From positions 1 through 64,000 of the forward strand of contig NZ_JAAXLA010000032.1 in assembly GCF_012911935.1 (NCBI RefSeq): 64,000 bases of DNA, given 5' to 3'. Shown here piece after piece: positions 1 to 8,800 of this stretch (positions are counted from its first letter, which is position 1; every line of letters begins with the position of its first letter). The notes below the pieces were generated by a model. That model worked only from the letters and a program-made list of their open reading frames with translations, was not told the DNA's origin and did not search any database. Made by a program: the position numbers and the translations under genes. The stretch is from Pseudonocardia acidicola (GTDB taxonomy: Bacteria; Actinomycetota; Actinomycetes; Mycobacteriales; Pseudonocardiaceae).

Positions 1-16
1 CCACCCACCCCTCCCC

Positions 17-157
17 GCGAGTCGCCCTTTTCAGTACCGCGAGTCGCCCCTTCCGGGAGCGCGAGTCGCGGCTTCTCCGCGCGCGAGTCGCGGTATGTCC
101 GGCCGCGAGTCGCGGTGACGGCCCGCGCGCGTCGCGGTAGTACCGCGGCCGAGTCGC
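17..157 (+). repeat. 22-bp phased GCGAGTCGC array (seven units)
   Basis: Nine-base cores GCGAGTCGC begin at 17, 39, 61, 83 and 105, with one-mismatch copies at 127 and 149, so the period is exactly 22 bp for seven units. The 13-bp spacers between cores vary. The core is palindromic except for its central base. Bases 12-49 are repeated in inverted orientation at 579-616 with 37 of 38 bases matching, and weaker similarity extends inward to about 72/556. The same GAGTCG core with the same 22-bp spacing recurs near 15.5 kb and inside cobN. The function is unknown. The spacing of about two helical turns would put all cores on one face of the DNA. Confidence 0.9.
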
Positions 158-558
158 CCTCCTCGGTGAGCGAGGGCACTTCTCCGCGGCAGCAGACCCA
201 CGAGGTCCGCGTGCGGCGCAATCCCGTGACGCGGGGATGTGCAAGGAGCTCCCCCCGCGGCGAGCACGGCCTCATGTCCGTCAGGGACGACGAGGAGCTC
301 GTGGTCGTCAGGCGTCAGCACCGGGCCCGCCGCCCCGGTGGTTCGGGAGGTCGCACACACGCGCCGCAGCGGAGGTGGCCGGTCGCAGCCACGGCGAACG
401 GCGCCCCCTGCACCCCTGCAGCTCGAGCGCTACCGTCCCGGCTCCACCGGCGTGCGTCCGGACCGTCACCATTGCGGGCCCGCCTACGCAGGGACCGGTC
501 ACGTGCGAAGGGTGTCGCCGCGAGGGGACCAGGCTCTGAGGCCGCAGACGACGACCTC
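158..558. other. non-coding interior between inverted repeat arrays
   Basis: Short open frames exist on both strands here, but none has a recognisable domain, a plausible ribosome binding site or a neighbour that would support it. I see no gene. The stretch is simply enclosed by the two oppositely oriented GAGTCG arrays, which resembles a small non-autonomous element, but no target-site duplication can be judged because the left side meets the window edge. Confidence 0.5.
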
Positions 559-632
559 GCGACTTGCGCCCCCGAAACGGGCGACTCGCGGTACTGAAAG
601 GGGCGACTCGCGGGGAAAATAGCGCGACTCGC
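559..632 (-). repeat. inverted counterpart of the 22-bp phased array
   Basis: Cores GCGACTCGC (the reverse complement of the left array core) start at 581, 603 and 624, with a one-mismatch copy at 559. Spacings are 22, 22 and 21 bp. Bases 579-616 are the near-perfect inverted copy of 12-49. The array ends about 150 bp before the first gene of the window. Confidence 0.88.
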
Positions 633-779
633 GGTATGGGGACGTCCTGAGCGGGTCCATCGTGGAGTGGTCCGGTCCGTCCCGGCCGGGCCGAGGGGTC
701 CGCTGCTCCGCACGCCGATGCCGCCCGGGCGGATGCCTTCGTCGCTCCCGAACCGCAGGCAGACGAAGGAGACACCGAC

Positions 780-1673
780 ATGCCAGAGATCGAGCGGGGT
801 TCGGTCAGGGCCAACCAGCTGCGATTCGAGTACCTGGCGATGGGAGAGGGGCCGCTGGCGCTGTGCTTCCACGGCTTCCCGGACTCGCCGTGGTCCTACC
901 GCTTCCTGCTGCCCGCGCTGGCGGACGCCGGATACCGCGCCGTGGCCCCGTTCAACCGCGGGTTCGCGCCGACCGAGCTACCGGCCGACCGACACCACAT
1001 GCACACCAGCATGATGGTCGCCGACCAGATCGCGCTGCACGAGGCGCTCGGCGGCGGTGACGACGCGATCCTCATCGCCCACGACTGGGGCGCGGTCGCT
1101 GCCTGGGGCGCCGCAGGCAAGGAGCCCGACCGCTGGCGCCGGTGCGTGATCATGAACATCCCGCCGTTCGACATCTTCGGCGTGAACCTGGGCCGGTACG
1201 AGCAGATCAAGCGTTCCTTCTACTTCTGGTACTTCCAGATGCAGCACGTGATCGAGGACGTCGTCTCGGCGGACGACTTCGCGTTCATCGACCACATCTG
1301 GGCGGACTGGTCCCCGGGTTACGACGCGTCCGAGGAGCTGCCGCGGATGAAGGAGTGCGTGCGCGACCCGAAGTACCTGCAGGCCGCGCTCGCCTACTAC
1401 TGGGGCCAGTTCGATCCCACCCGGTTCGGATCCCCGGACTGGATGGACGAGCAGCGGGCTGCCTGGGGGTACGACCTCACGCAGCCGACCCTCTACCTGC
1501 ACGGCACCCAGGACGGCTGCCACGGCTTGGACCAGGGCCAGGTTGATCAGGTGCCACGGCACTGCGGACCGGGGTCGCAGGCGGAGCTGATCGAGGGCGT
1601 CGGCCACTTCCTGATGGTGGAGCGGCCGACCGACGTCAACAAGCGGATCCTCGGCTTCCTCGCCGGCACCTGA
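780..1673 (+). CDS. alpha/beta hydrolase, epoxide hydrolase-like
   Basis: A 297-residue single-domain alpha/beta hydrolase. The oxyanion-hole motif HGFPD is at residues 31-35. The nucleophile elbow reads HDWGA with Asp102 in the nucleophile position, as in epoxide hydrolases and haloalkane dehalogenases rather than serine esterases. The likely catalytic histidine is His276 in GVGHF. The ATG follows AAGGAGA at good spacing. Substrate cannot be told from sequence: Asp nucleophiles serve both epoxide and C-halogen hydrolysis. It stands alone in front of an LDH2-type dehydrogenase gene with an 87-bp gap, so co-transcription is possible but unproven. Cytoplasmic; no signal peptide. Confidence 0.88.
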   Translation: MPEIERGSVRANQLRFEYLAMGEGPLALCFHGFPDSPWSYRFLLPALADAGYRAVAPFNRGFAPTELPADRHHMHTSMMVADQIALHEALGGGDDAILIAHDWGAVAAWGAAGKEPDRWRRCVIMNIPPFDIFGVNLGRYEQIKRSFYFWYFQMQHVIEDVVSADDFAFIDHIWADWSPGYDASEELPRMKECVRDPKYLQAALAYYWGQFDPTRFGSPDWMDEQRAAWGYDLTQPTLYLHGTQDGCHGLDQGQVDQVPRHCGPGSQAELIEGVGHFLMVERPTDVNKRILGFLAGT

Positions 1674-1760
1674 GGGGCGCCCGCCTACGCTGCCCCGGGA
1701 GCACGCGCTCCCGGGGCGGCGCCGGTCGGCGGCGCGGCCCGGCGGCAGAGAGGAGACCCC

Positions 1761-2828
1761 GTGAGCCGAGCCGTGGTCGAAGGTGCCGTGCACCGCGTCC
1801 CCGCCGAGGAGCACCGGCGGCTGACCACAGGCGTGCTCGAGCGCCTCGGGACGCCACCGGCGGCCGCCCGCGAGCAGGCCGACATGCTGCTGGAGGGCGA
1901 CCTGCGCGGGCACGCCTCGCACGGGCTGCGCCGCCTCGACGTGCTCGTCGGCCGGGTCCGGGCCGGGCTGATCACGCCGGACGCGCAGCCGGAGCTCAGC
2001 TGGCGGATGCCGTCGGTGCTCGTCGTCGACGGCCGCGGTGGGTTGGGCCCGCCCACCGCCCACCGTGCGGTCGACGCGCTGCTGGACCGGGTCGGGGAGA
2101 CGGGGGTGGCGGTCGCGGCGATCCGCGGCGCCGGGCACCTGGGCATGCTCGCGCCCTACGTCGAGCGGATGGCCGGGCGTGGGGTGATCGGGCTGGCCAC
2201 CACGACGAGCGAGGCGCTCGTGCACCCGTGGGGCGCGGCCCCCGCGATGCTGGGCACCAACCCGCTCGCCGCCGCGATCCCCACCGGCGACGAGCCGATC
2301 GTGCTCGACATGGCCACCGGGCAGATCTCCCGGGGCAAGGTACTCGACCACGCGGCCCGGGGGGTGGCGCTGCCCGAGGGCGCCGTCGTCGACGCCGAGG
2401 GCCGCCCGACCACGGACGCCACCGCGGCGCTGGACGGGGCGATCAGCCCGTTCGGGGGCCCGAAGGGCTATGCGCTGTCGCTGGTGCTGGAGGCGCTGGT
2501 GGCCACGGTGACCGGGACGGCGCTGGGCCGTGACGTGCGGGGCACGCTCGACACCACCGATCCGTGCACCAAGGGTGACGTGGTGATCGCGCTCGATCCG
2601 GCCGCGTTCGGTGCAGGCGACCCGGCCCCGCTGCAGGCCTTCCTCGGGGAGTTGCGCGGGTTGCCGGCGGCGCCGGGTCACGCGGGCGTGACGGTGCCGG
2701 GGGACCGGGCCCGGGCGACGCGGGCACGCAACCTCGCCGAGGGCGTGCCCGTGGACCCCGGGACCTGGCAGCGGGCGCGGGAGATCGCCGACGAGATCAG
2801 TGGTGTCCGAATGGTGTCGTTTCCGTAG
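1761..2828 (+). CDS. Ldh2/malate dehydrogenase family NAD(P)H oxidoreductase
   Basis: 355 residues, the usual length of the malate/L-lactate dehydrogenase type 2 family, which is unrelated to Rossmann-fold lactate dehydrogenases. The conserved HASHG element is at residues 51-55 and a GHLGM segment carries the family active-site histidine. Members reduce or oxidise 2-hydroxy acids such as malate, lactate, ureidoglycolate or sulfolactate; the substrate here is not predictable. Start is GTG preceded by AGAGGAGA. The gene lies 87 bp after the hydrolase on the same strand and is followed by about 160 bp before the GAF-ANTAR gene. Confidence 0.87.
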   Translation: MSRAVVEGAVHRVPAEEHRRLTTGVLERLGTPPAAAREQADMLLEGDLRGHASHGLRRLDVLVGRVRAGLITPDAQPELSWRMPSVLVVDGRGGLGPPTAHRAVDALLDRVGETGVAVAAIRGAGHLGMLAPYVERMAGRGVIGLATTTSEALVHPWGAAPAMLGTNPLAAAIPTGDEPIVLDMATGQISRGKVLDHAARGVALPEGAVVDAEGRPTTDATAALDGAISPFGGPKGYALSLVLEALVATVTGTALGRDVRGTLDTTDPCTKGDVVIALDPAAFGAGDPAPLQAFLGELRGLPAAPGHAGVTVPGDRARATRARNLAEGVPVDPGTWQRAREIADEISGVRMVSFP

Positions 2829-2984
2829 CGAGCGTGTCCACCGTCCGGACGACGGGGGCGGGATCTTAGCGGCCCCCGTTCGGGCTAGATCGTGATCGTC
2901 CGTGTCGAGTCCGGATCGGACGGTGGTTGACTTCCGCCACACACGACGGCGCCGCGAGCCTTCCCGCGCGCGCCGGGAAGGACG

Positions 2985-3824
2985 GTGGCTGTGCACTCGG
3001 CGGACTCCGCGCTCGTCGGCCTCGCCCTCCAGGTCGGCCGCACCCCGGCCGCGAATCTGGACGTCGGCGCCATGCTGGCCGGAGTCTGCACCGCGCTGCC
3101 GGTGGCGCTGGGGGTGTCCGGCGCGGTGATCGTCGTCGCGGAGCCGCCCGATCCGATGTCGAACGGCGTGTTCGCCTCCGACACCGGCGCCGCGCGGCTG
3201 GGCGACGCGCAGCACCGCACCGGCAACGGGCCGCTGCCGAGCGCGATCCGATCCGGCCGGGTCGTGGTCACGCTCGACATCACCCGCATCGGGCCGCCCG
3301 AACTCGCCGCCGCGGCCGCCGAGACCGGGCTGATCAGCTCCGTCGTGGTGCCGCTGATGATCGACGGCCGCCCCGCAGGCGGGATGCAGCTGCTCGGCTC
3401 GCTCTACCAGCCGGTCGCCGGTGGGCACGCCGACGCCGTCCGGCCGCTGATCGACATCCTCGCCTCCCGGCTCATGGACACCCGCTCGTTCCGGCAGCTC
3501 TCCGGTGCCGCCGCCCGGCTGACCGCACAGCTCGAGTCCGCGACCCCCATCGAGCAGGCCACCGGCATCCTCGCCGAGCGCTACCGGACCGACGTCGAGG
3601 AGGCGGCCCGGTTCCTGCGCAGCCAGGCCCGCAACGCCGGCACGGACATCGCCGAGATGGCGGCCTCGGTGGTGGCCGGGACCGACGGGCCGTCGCGGCT
3701 GCCGGAGCAGCGCCCCGACATCCGACCGGCCCGGCATGCGGAACGGCCCGGTCAGCGCCTCGACCAGGGGCCCACCTCGGCCACCCAGCGGATCGCCCGG
3801 CACCGCCGCGCCGACATCTCGTGA
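2985..3824 (+). CDS. GAF and ANTAR domain regulator
   Basis: About 279 residues. An N-terminal GAF-like sensor domain (about 20-160) is followed by an ANTAR RNA-binding domain (about 175-225) with the family pattern of a short helix, PIEQATGILAER, then a second helix pair. ANTAR proteins act as antiterminators that bind paired hexaloop hairpins in mRNA leaders; GAF-ANTAR proteins are common in actinomycetes. The C-terminal 50 residues are rich in Arg and Pro and probably disordered. GTG at 2985 sits only two bases after GGAAGGA, so GTG at 2991 (eight-base spacing) may be the true start. It precedes a TPP riboswitch by about 60 bp but nothing ties it to that element. Confidence 0.85.
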   Translation: MAVHSADSALVGLALQVGRTPAANLDVGAMLAGVCTALPVALGVSGAVIVVAEPPDPMSNGVFASDTGAARLGDAQHRTGNGPLPSAIRSGRVVVTLDITRIGPPELAAAAAETGLISSVVVPLMIDGRPAGGMQLLGSLYQPVAGGHADAVRPLIDILASRLMDTRSFRQLSGAAARLTAQLESATPIEQATGILAERYRTDVEEAARFLRSQARNAGTDIAEMAASVVAGTDGPSRLPEQRPDIRPARHAERPGQRLDQGPTSATQRIARHRRADIS

Positions 3825-3885
3825 TCGCGGGCGCCCGCCCGGGACCGCTGATGGCGTACCGACCGCGGCGCGCGTAAGGTCGGCC

Positions 3886-3985
3886 CGACCCGCGGGAGCA
3901 CTCACGTACCGAGGCTGAGAGGGCGGCAGGACCGGCCGTCGACCGTTCGCACCTGACCCGGTTAGCACCGGCGTAGGGAGGACCT
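3886..3985 (+). promoter_or_regulatory. TPP riboswitch (THI element)
   Basis: The stretch contains the hallmark THI-box blocks in order: GCGGGAGC at the 5' side, GGCTGAGAGG around 3913-3922, ACCTGACCCGGTTAGCACC near 3952 and GGCGTAGGGA ending about 3979. The 3' closing strand GTAGGGAGGA overlaps the Shine-Dalgarno of the next gene (GTG at 3987), so thiamine pyrophosphate binding would be expected to hide the ribosome binding site and reduce translation, the usual actinobacterial mode. Confidence 0.95.
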
Positions 3986-3986
3986 C

Positions 3987-5045
3987 GTGTCTGCGCACGG
4001 CCTGATGAGCTCACCACCCCGGGCAGGCCGCATCGCCGGCCTGCTGGCGATCCTCGCCCTGCTGCTCACCGGTTGTGCCGGGGGGACCGGCGGCCCGGCG
4101 GGATCGGGTGGCCCCGCGACGATCCGGGTCGCCCTGGACTGGACCCCGAACACCAACCACACCGGCCTGTTCGTCGCCCAGCAGGAGGGCTGGTTCCGCG
4201 ACGCCGGGCTGAACGTCGAGTTCCTGCCCTACAACAGCACCTCGCCGGACACGCTGGTCGGTTCCGGGGCGGCCGAGTTCGGGATCAGCTTCCAGGACTC
4301 GTTCAGCTACTCCAAGGCCGCCGGTGCCGACATCACGTCGGTGATGGCGATCCTGCAGCACTGGGGGACCGAGATCGCGGTGAAGGCGGACCGGTCCGAC
4401 ATCCGCAGCCCCGCCGATCTCGACGGCAAGACCTACGGCGGGTTCGGCAACCCCGGCGAGCAGCCCAAGATGCAGACGGTGATCAAGGATGCGGGTGGCA
4501 AGGGTGACTTCAAGACCGTGATCCTCGGGTCGTCGGCCTACCAGGCGCTCTACGCGGGCCAGGTCGACTTCACCGAGCCGTTCGTCGCCTGGGAGGGCAT
4601 CGAGGCCCAGATGCAGAACGAGCCGCTCAAGACGTTCAAGTACACCGACTACGGCTTCCCGGACGCCTACAGCGTCCTGCTCATCGGCAACTCCCCGTGG
4701 CTCGCCGCCCACCCGAAGGAGGCCGCGGCGTTCGTCCAGGCGGCCCAGCGCGGCTACCAGCTCGCCGCCGACGACCCGGCCCGCGGCGCGAAGGACCTGG
4801 AGGCCGCCAACCCGGGCGCGTTCACCAACCCCGAGCTCGTCTCCCGCAGCCAGCAGATGCTCGCGGCCGGTTACCTGAAGGACGCAAGCGGCAAGGTCGG
4901 CACCCAGACGCTGCAGCAGTGGTCCGGGTTCTCCGGGTTCCTGTACGACACCGGCACGCTCGTCGACTCCGCCGGGAAGCCGCTGACGTCGCGGCCGGAC
5001 TTCTCCACCTGGTTCACCGACAAGTACCTGGCGGCGTCATCCTGA
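3987..5045 (+). CDS. thiY: ThiY-like pyrimidine-precursor binding lipoprotein
   Basis: 352 residues with a lipoprotein signal peptide: hydrophobic segment about 16-29 and lipobox LLTGC with Cys30 as the lipid-attached residue. The mature part begins IRVALDWTPNTNH, the signature of the NMT1/THI5 periplasmic-binding family that captures HMP or formylaminopyrimidine for thiamine synthesis. It lies directly behind a TPP riboswitch whose last strand contains its ribosome binding site, and heads a three-gene ABC importer operon. Start GTG at 3987 is fixed by that site. Binding specificity for HMP against a related pyrimidine is inferred from riboswitch control and family membership. Confidence 0.93.
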   Translation: MSAHGLMSSPPRAGRIAGLLAILALLLTGCAGGTGGPAGSGGPATIRVALDWTPNTNHTGLFVAQQEGWFRDAGLNVEFLPYNSTSPDTLVGSGAAEFGISFQDSFSYSKAAGADITSVMAILQHWGTEIAVKADRSDIRSPADLDGKTYGGFGNPGEQPKMQTVIKDAGGKGDFKTVILGSSAYQALYAGQVDFTEPFVAWEGIEAQMQNEPLKTFKYTDYGFPDAYSVLLIGNSPWLAAHPKEAAAFVQAAQRGYQLAADDPARGAKDLEAANPGAFTNPELVSRSQQMLAAGYLKDASGKVGTQTLQQWSGFSGFLYDTGTLVDSAGKPLTSRPDFSTWFTDKYLAASS

Positions 5046-5830
5046 GGTCGCCGCGTTCGCAGGGGCGCCGGCTGCTCGGCCGCGTCGCCCCGCCGTTGAT
5101 CATCGTGGTCGTGCTGCTGGCCGCGTGGCAGTGGTACGTGACCGACCGCGACGTCGCACCGCAGGTGCTGCCCTCGCCGCTTCGGGTGGGGGAGCAGGGA
5201 TGGGCGTTCCGGGACGCGCTGTGGGCGAACACGGTGCCGACGTTGCAGGTGACGGCGGTCGGTTTCGCGGTGTCGCTGGTGCTGGGGTGGATGCTCGCGA
5301 TCGCGGTCGACTTCTCGCCGTGGCTGCGCCGCGCCCTGGTGCCGTTGCTCGTCGGCTCGCAGACGCTGCCGATCATCGCGATCGCCCCGCTGCTGATCAT
5401 CTGGTTCGGCTTCGGGTTGCTGCCCAAGGTCGTCGTGATCGCCCTGGTGACGTTCTTCCCGATCGCGATCGGTCTGATCGAGGGCTTCGCCTCCACCGAT
5501 CGGGAGGCCACGAACCTGTTGCGCAGCATGGGCGGTGGCCGGCTGAAGGAGTTCCGTTACGTGCGGCTGCCGGCCGCGTTGCCGTACTTCTTCACCGCGC
5601 TGCGCATCGGGATCACCTACGCCGTCACCGGGGCGATCTTCGCCGAGTACGTCGGGGCGACGGCCGGGCTGGGCATCTTCATGAACCTGCAGAAGAACTC
5701 CTTCCGCACCGATCTGGTGCTCGCCGCCGTCGTGGTCGCGGCCGTGATCAGCGTCGCCCTGTTCGGGCTGACCTACCTGGTGCAGCGGCTCGTGATCCCG
5801 TGGCACGGCAAGGAGCGCCGGCGTGCGTGA
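5042..5830 (+). CDS. thiX: ThiX-like ABC transporter permease
   Basis: About 262 residues of a binding-protein-dependent permease with an N-terminal membrane segment (LIIVVVLLAAW) and further hydrophobic helices. The cytoplasmic coupling loop EATNLLRSMGGGRLKEF followed by LP is the EAA motif that docks on the ATPase. No ATG, GTG or TTG exists at a sensible upstream position. The best start is CTG at 5042, whose CTGA overlaps the thiY stop codon, indicating translational coupling; TTG 5096 or GTG 5105 would cut into the first helix. It overlaps the ATPase gene by eight bases. It forms the membrane channel for the ThiY substrate. Confidence 0.9.
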   Translation: MRSPRSQGRRLLGRVAPPLIIVVVLLAAWQWYVTDRDVAPQVLPSPLRVGEQGWAFRDALWANTVPTLQVTAVGFAVSLVLGWMLAIAVDFSPWLRRALVPLLVGSQTLPIIAIAPLLIIWFGFGLLPKVVVIALVTFFPIAIGLIEGFASTDREATNLLRSMGGGRLKEFRYVRLPAALPYFFTALRIGITYAVTGAIFAEYVGATAGLGIFMNLQKNSFRTDLVLAAVVVAAVISVALFGLTYLVQRLVIPWHGKERRRA

Positions 5831-6596
5831 GGTGCGGGTGGAGGGCCTGGCCAAGGCCTACGGCGAGCTGCCGGTGCTCGCCGACGTGTCGCTGCGCGCG
5901 GGCCCCGGCCAGTTCGTCTCGATCATCGGGCCCAGCGGCTGCGGCAAGAGCACGATCTTCAACGTGCTCGCGGGGCTGGTCGTCCCCGACGCCGGGCGGG
6001 TGCTCGTCGACGGCGCCCCGGCCGACGGCACCACCTTCGGCTACATGCCGCAGAAGGATCTGCTGTTCCCGTGGCGCACGATCCTGGACAACACGACCCT
6101 CGGCCTGGAGGTCGCCGGGATGCGCCGGCGCGCGGCCCGGGAGAAGGCTCGCCCGCTGTTCGCGGCGTTCGGGCTGGCAGGCTTCGAGGGGGCGCACCCC
6201 TACGAGCTGTCCGGCGGGATGCGGCAGCGGGCCGCCCTGCTGCGCACCGTGGTGCAGGACCGTGACGTGCTGCTGCTCGACGAGCCGTTCGGCGCGCTGG
6301 ACTCGCTCACCCGCACCGGGATGCAGGAGTGGCTGGAGGGCGTCCGCGCCCGGTTCGGCTGGACCGTCCTGCTGATCACCCACGACATCCGGGAGGCGGT
6401 GTTCCTCTCCGACCGGGTGGTGGTGCTCGGCCCGCGGCCGGCCACCGTGCGGCACGAGGTCACCGTCGACCTGCCGCGGCCCCGCGAGGTGGGGATGCTG
6501 ACCTGGCCGCGGTTCGCCGAGGTCGAGGCCGAGCTGTTGGCGGCGCTGCGGGAGCCCGGTGCGCCGGCGCCGGGCCGGGTCGCGCCGGCGTCGTAA
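5823..6596 (+). CDS. thiZ: ThiZ-like ABC transporter ATP-binding protein
   Basis: 257 residues with a full set of ABC ATPase motifs: Walker A GPSGCGKST at 36-44, Q-loop region MPQKDLLFPW, signature LSGGMRQR, Walker B LLLDEPFGALD and switch histidine in LLITHDIREA. The LFPWRT segment after the Q-loop is typical of the nitrate/taurine/HMP importer subfamily. GTG start at 5823 lies inside the last codons of the permease, so the two are co-translated. It powers uptake of the ThiY-bound pyrimidine and is expected to fall under the upstream TPP riboswitch as third gene of the operon. Confidence 0.94.
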   Translation: MREVRVEGLAKAYGELPVLADVSLRAGPGQFVSIIGPSGCGKSTIFNVLAGLVVPDAGRVLVDGAPADGTTFGYMPQKDLLFPWRTILDNTTLGLEVAGMRRRAAREKARPLFAAFGLAGFEGAHPYELSGGMRQRAALLRTVVQDRDVLLLDEPFGALDSLTRTGMQEWLEGVRARFGWTVLLITHDIREAVFLSDRVVVLGPRPATVRHEVTVDLPRPREVGMLTWPRFAEVEAELLAALREPGAPAPGRVAPAS

Positions 6597-6605
6597 CCTG
6601 GCGGC

Positions 6606-6836
6606 GTGCAGATCTCCCGGGGCGCCCGCAAGCACGGGATCTCCGAGGAGGAGATCCGCGGCGTGCTCGCCGCGCCGTTGCGCACCGTCGTCCAGGGTGA
6701 ACGCACCCTGCTGATCGGCCTGGGGCCCAACCGCGACCTGCTCGAGATCGTGGTCGACGGCGGTACCGAGAAGCGCACCGTCGTGCATGCGATGCGGTTG
6801 CGTCCCAAGCACTACCACCACCTGCAGGCTCCCTGA
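6606..6836 (+). CDS. small DUF4258/BrnT-like protein
   Basis: 76 residues opening with ISRGARKHGISEEEI and closing with VVHAMRLRPK, the layout of a widespread actinobacterial family that resembles the BrnT/RelE-type fold and is often annotated as a putative toxin. No antitoxin-like partner with a ribbon-helix-helix or AbrB domain is adjacent: the next gene is convergent and 19 bp away. GTG start at 6606 is nine bases after the ThiZ stop, so it may ride on the thi transcript. A toxin role is only a family-level guess. Confidence 0.7.
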   Translation: MQISRGARKHGISEEEIRGVLAAPLRTVVQGERTLLIGLGPNRDLLEIVVDGGTEKRTVVHAMRLRPKHYHHLQAP

Positions 6837-6855
6837 CAGCGGTCCCGGCGCCGGT

Positions 6856-8796
6856 TCACAGCGCCCACCCCGGTTTCAGTTCGGTGAGCGACCAGCGCCG
6901 CTTGCGGGCGACCCCGGCGACGGTGAGCCCCGACGTGACGAGCAGGAACCCCAGCAGCACCAGCGCATCGCGCAGCAGGTGCGCCCCGCTGCCGCCGCTG
7001 ATCGTCACCCGCAGCCCGTCGACCAGGTAGCTCATCGGCAGCAGCGGGTGCAGCATCCGCAACGGCGCCGGCAGGGTCTGCACCGGGTAGACGCCACCGC
7101 ACGTGGTGAGCTGCAGGACCAGCAGGACGAGGATGACGGCGCCGGCCAGGCCGTCCAGCCAGACCCGCAGCAGGTGTGCGATCGCCATGAACGTCGCCGC
7201 GCCCAGCGCGAGCAGCCCCACCGTGGCCCAGCCCTGCACCGGGTCGAGCCCGAGGCCGGCGTCCACCACGGCGAACAGCAGCCCGGCCGCGACCAGCGCG
7301 CCGGCGAGCGGAGGCAGGTAACCGGCCAGCGCGACCGGCACGTTGCCCAGCGTGCTCGCCCTGGCCCGCGCGGACAGCGGCGTCAGCAGCAGGAACGCGA
7401 CGATGCCGAACACCCACAGCGCGATGGAGAAGAACAGCGGTGCGATGCCGCGGCCGTAGACGCCGGCCGGGTTGAGGTTGGTCACCCCGATGCCGACCGG
7501 CGACGCGAGCGTGGCCGCGTTGCTCTGCTCGGCTTCGGGGCCGAGCACCGGCAGCTCGCCCGGGGTCGCGGAAAGGCCGGTGGCGAGCCGGCCGGCGCCG
7601 TCGGCGAGCTGCCCGACGCCGGTGTCCAGCCGGCGTGCACCGGCCAGCGCGCCGCCGAGGCCGCCGTCCAGCCGGGCGGCCCCGTCGGCGACCGCGGTGG
7701 CGCCGTCGGAGAGCCGCTGGACGTCCGTCGCGGCCCGGCGCACCGAGGCGGCGAGCCGCGGGGCGTCGGCGGCGAGGCCCTGCGCTCCCTGGGCCACCGT
7801 GGCCGTGGTGTCGCGCAGCTGCGCGGCCTGCGCCGAGACCTCGCCGGTGCGGCTGGACGCGGTCCGGGCGGCGGCGAGCGCGCGCTGGTAGGCGGGATCG
7901 GTGGCGATGCCGGGCCGGTCCCGGCCGAGCTGTTCGAGCTCCGCGGTCACCGAGCCGGCGTCCCCGCCGACCGCCGCCGCTGCGGCCGCCGCCGTCGAGG
8001 TCAGGTCGGCGGCGGTGCCGGCGGCCTGCGCGGCGGTGGTAGTCACCGACGGGATCGCGTCGGCGACCCGGTTCGCCGTCGGGACGACGACGCCCGCGAG
8101 CTGCCCGACGCCGTCGGCGACCTGGCGGGCCCCGGGCGCGAGCTGGTCGGCGCCGGCCGAGAGCCGGGTGAGCCCGGTGAGAAGCGCGGCGCTGCCCTGC
8201 CCGGCCTGGCCGGCGCCGTCGCGCAGTTGCGCGGCCCCGGTGCTCGCGTCGGCGATGCCGGCGCGCAACCGGTCGAGGTTGCCGAACACGGACCGGAAGT
8301 AGGCGCTCACCGCCGCCGCATCGATCTTGTTCTGCAGCTCGGACTGGACGGTCTGGGCCATCTTCCCGACGACATAGCCGTTGGCGTCGTCGAGCACGAT
8401 CTGCATCGACGCCCGCTGCGGCGTGCCGGTCGCGCCACTGGCGAGCTTCGCGCTGAAGTCCGCAGGCACCGTGATCTCGAAGTAGTAGTCGCCGGAGCGC
8501 ACGCCGCGGTCGGCCTCGGCGGCGTCGACGAATCGCCAGTCGAAGATCGGGTCCTTGCGCAGCTCGGCGACGAACAGCCCGCCCGCGTCCACCTGCTTGC
8601 CGCCGGCGGTGACCGGCTGGTCGGCGTTCACCACCGCGACCGGGATCGTGTTCAGCCGGTTGTAGGGGTCCCAGTTGGACCACAGGTAGAGCGCCCCGTA
8701 GAGCAGCGGCACGCACACCGCGAAGACCAGCGCGGCACGTTGCAGCGGGGTGCGGAGACGCCGCAGCTCCAGCACCGCCAGCCCCAGGATCCGCAC
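6856..8796 (-). CDS. YhgE/Pip family membrane protein
   Basis: 646 residues. One transmembrane helix near residues 22-40 is followed by a conserved extracytoplasmic YhgE domain (VAVVNADQPV, RFVDAAEADRGV), a long alanine-rich coiled region (about 190-420) with repeated LRDGAGQ-, LSAGADQL- and LADGAGRL-like turns, and a C-terminal bundle of about five helices resembling ABC-2 permeases. The family includes the phage infection protein Pip and YhgE; members are thought to be transporters or secretion components, with no settled substrate. It is followed on the same strand (upstream in transcription) by a degenerate ABC ATPase gene four bases away, and the pair likely acts together at the membrane. 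Confidence 0.88.
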   Translation of the reverse strand: MRILGLAVLELRRLRTPLQRAALVFAVCVPLLYGALYLWSNWDPYNRLNTIPVAVVNADQPVTAGGKQVDAGGLFVAELRKDPIFDWRFVDAAEADRGVRSGDYYFEITVPADFSAKLASGATGTPQRASMQIVLDDANGYVVGKMAQTVQSELQNKIDAAAVSAYFRSVFGNLDRLRAGIADASTGAAQLRDGAGQAGQGSAALLTGLTRLSAGADQLAPGARQVADGVGQLAGVVVPTANRVADAIPSVTTTAAQAAGTAADLTSTAAAAAAAVGGDAGSVTAELEQLGRDRPGIATDPAYQRALAAARTASSRTGEVSAQAAQLRDTTATVAQGAQGLAADAPRLAASVRRAATDVQRLSDGATAVADGAARLDGGLGGALAGARRLDTGVGQLADGAGRLATGLSATPGELPVLGPEAEQSNAATLASPVGIGVTNLNPAGVYGRGIAPLFFSIALWVFGIVAFLLLTPLSARARASTLGNVPVALAGYLPPLAGALVAAGLLFAVVDAGLGLDPVQGWATVGLLALGAATFMAIAHLLRVWLDGLAGAVILVLLVLQLTTCGGVYPVQTLPAPLRMLHPLLPMSYLVDGLRVTISGGSGAHLLRDALVLLGFLLVTSGLTVAGVARKRRWSLTELKPGWAL

Positions 8797-8800
8797 CTGC

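Noticed and set aside
17..157. Possible CRISPR array
   Set aside because: The repeat is only nine bases, the period is 22 bp and no cas gene is present; CRISPR repeats and spacers are much longer.
978..3998. A 1006-residue open frame on the minus strand covering three plus-strand genes
   Set aside because: It has an Arg/Gly/Pro composition and no domain; the plus-strand genes have clear motifs. Long antisense frames are expected at this GC content.
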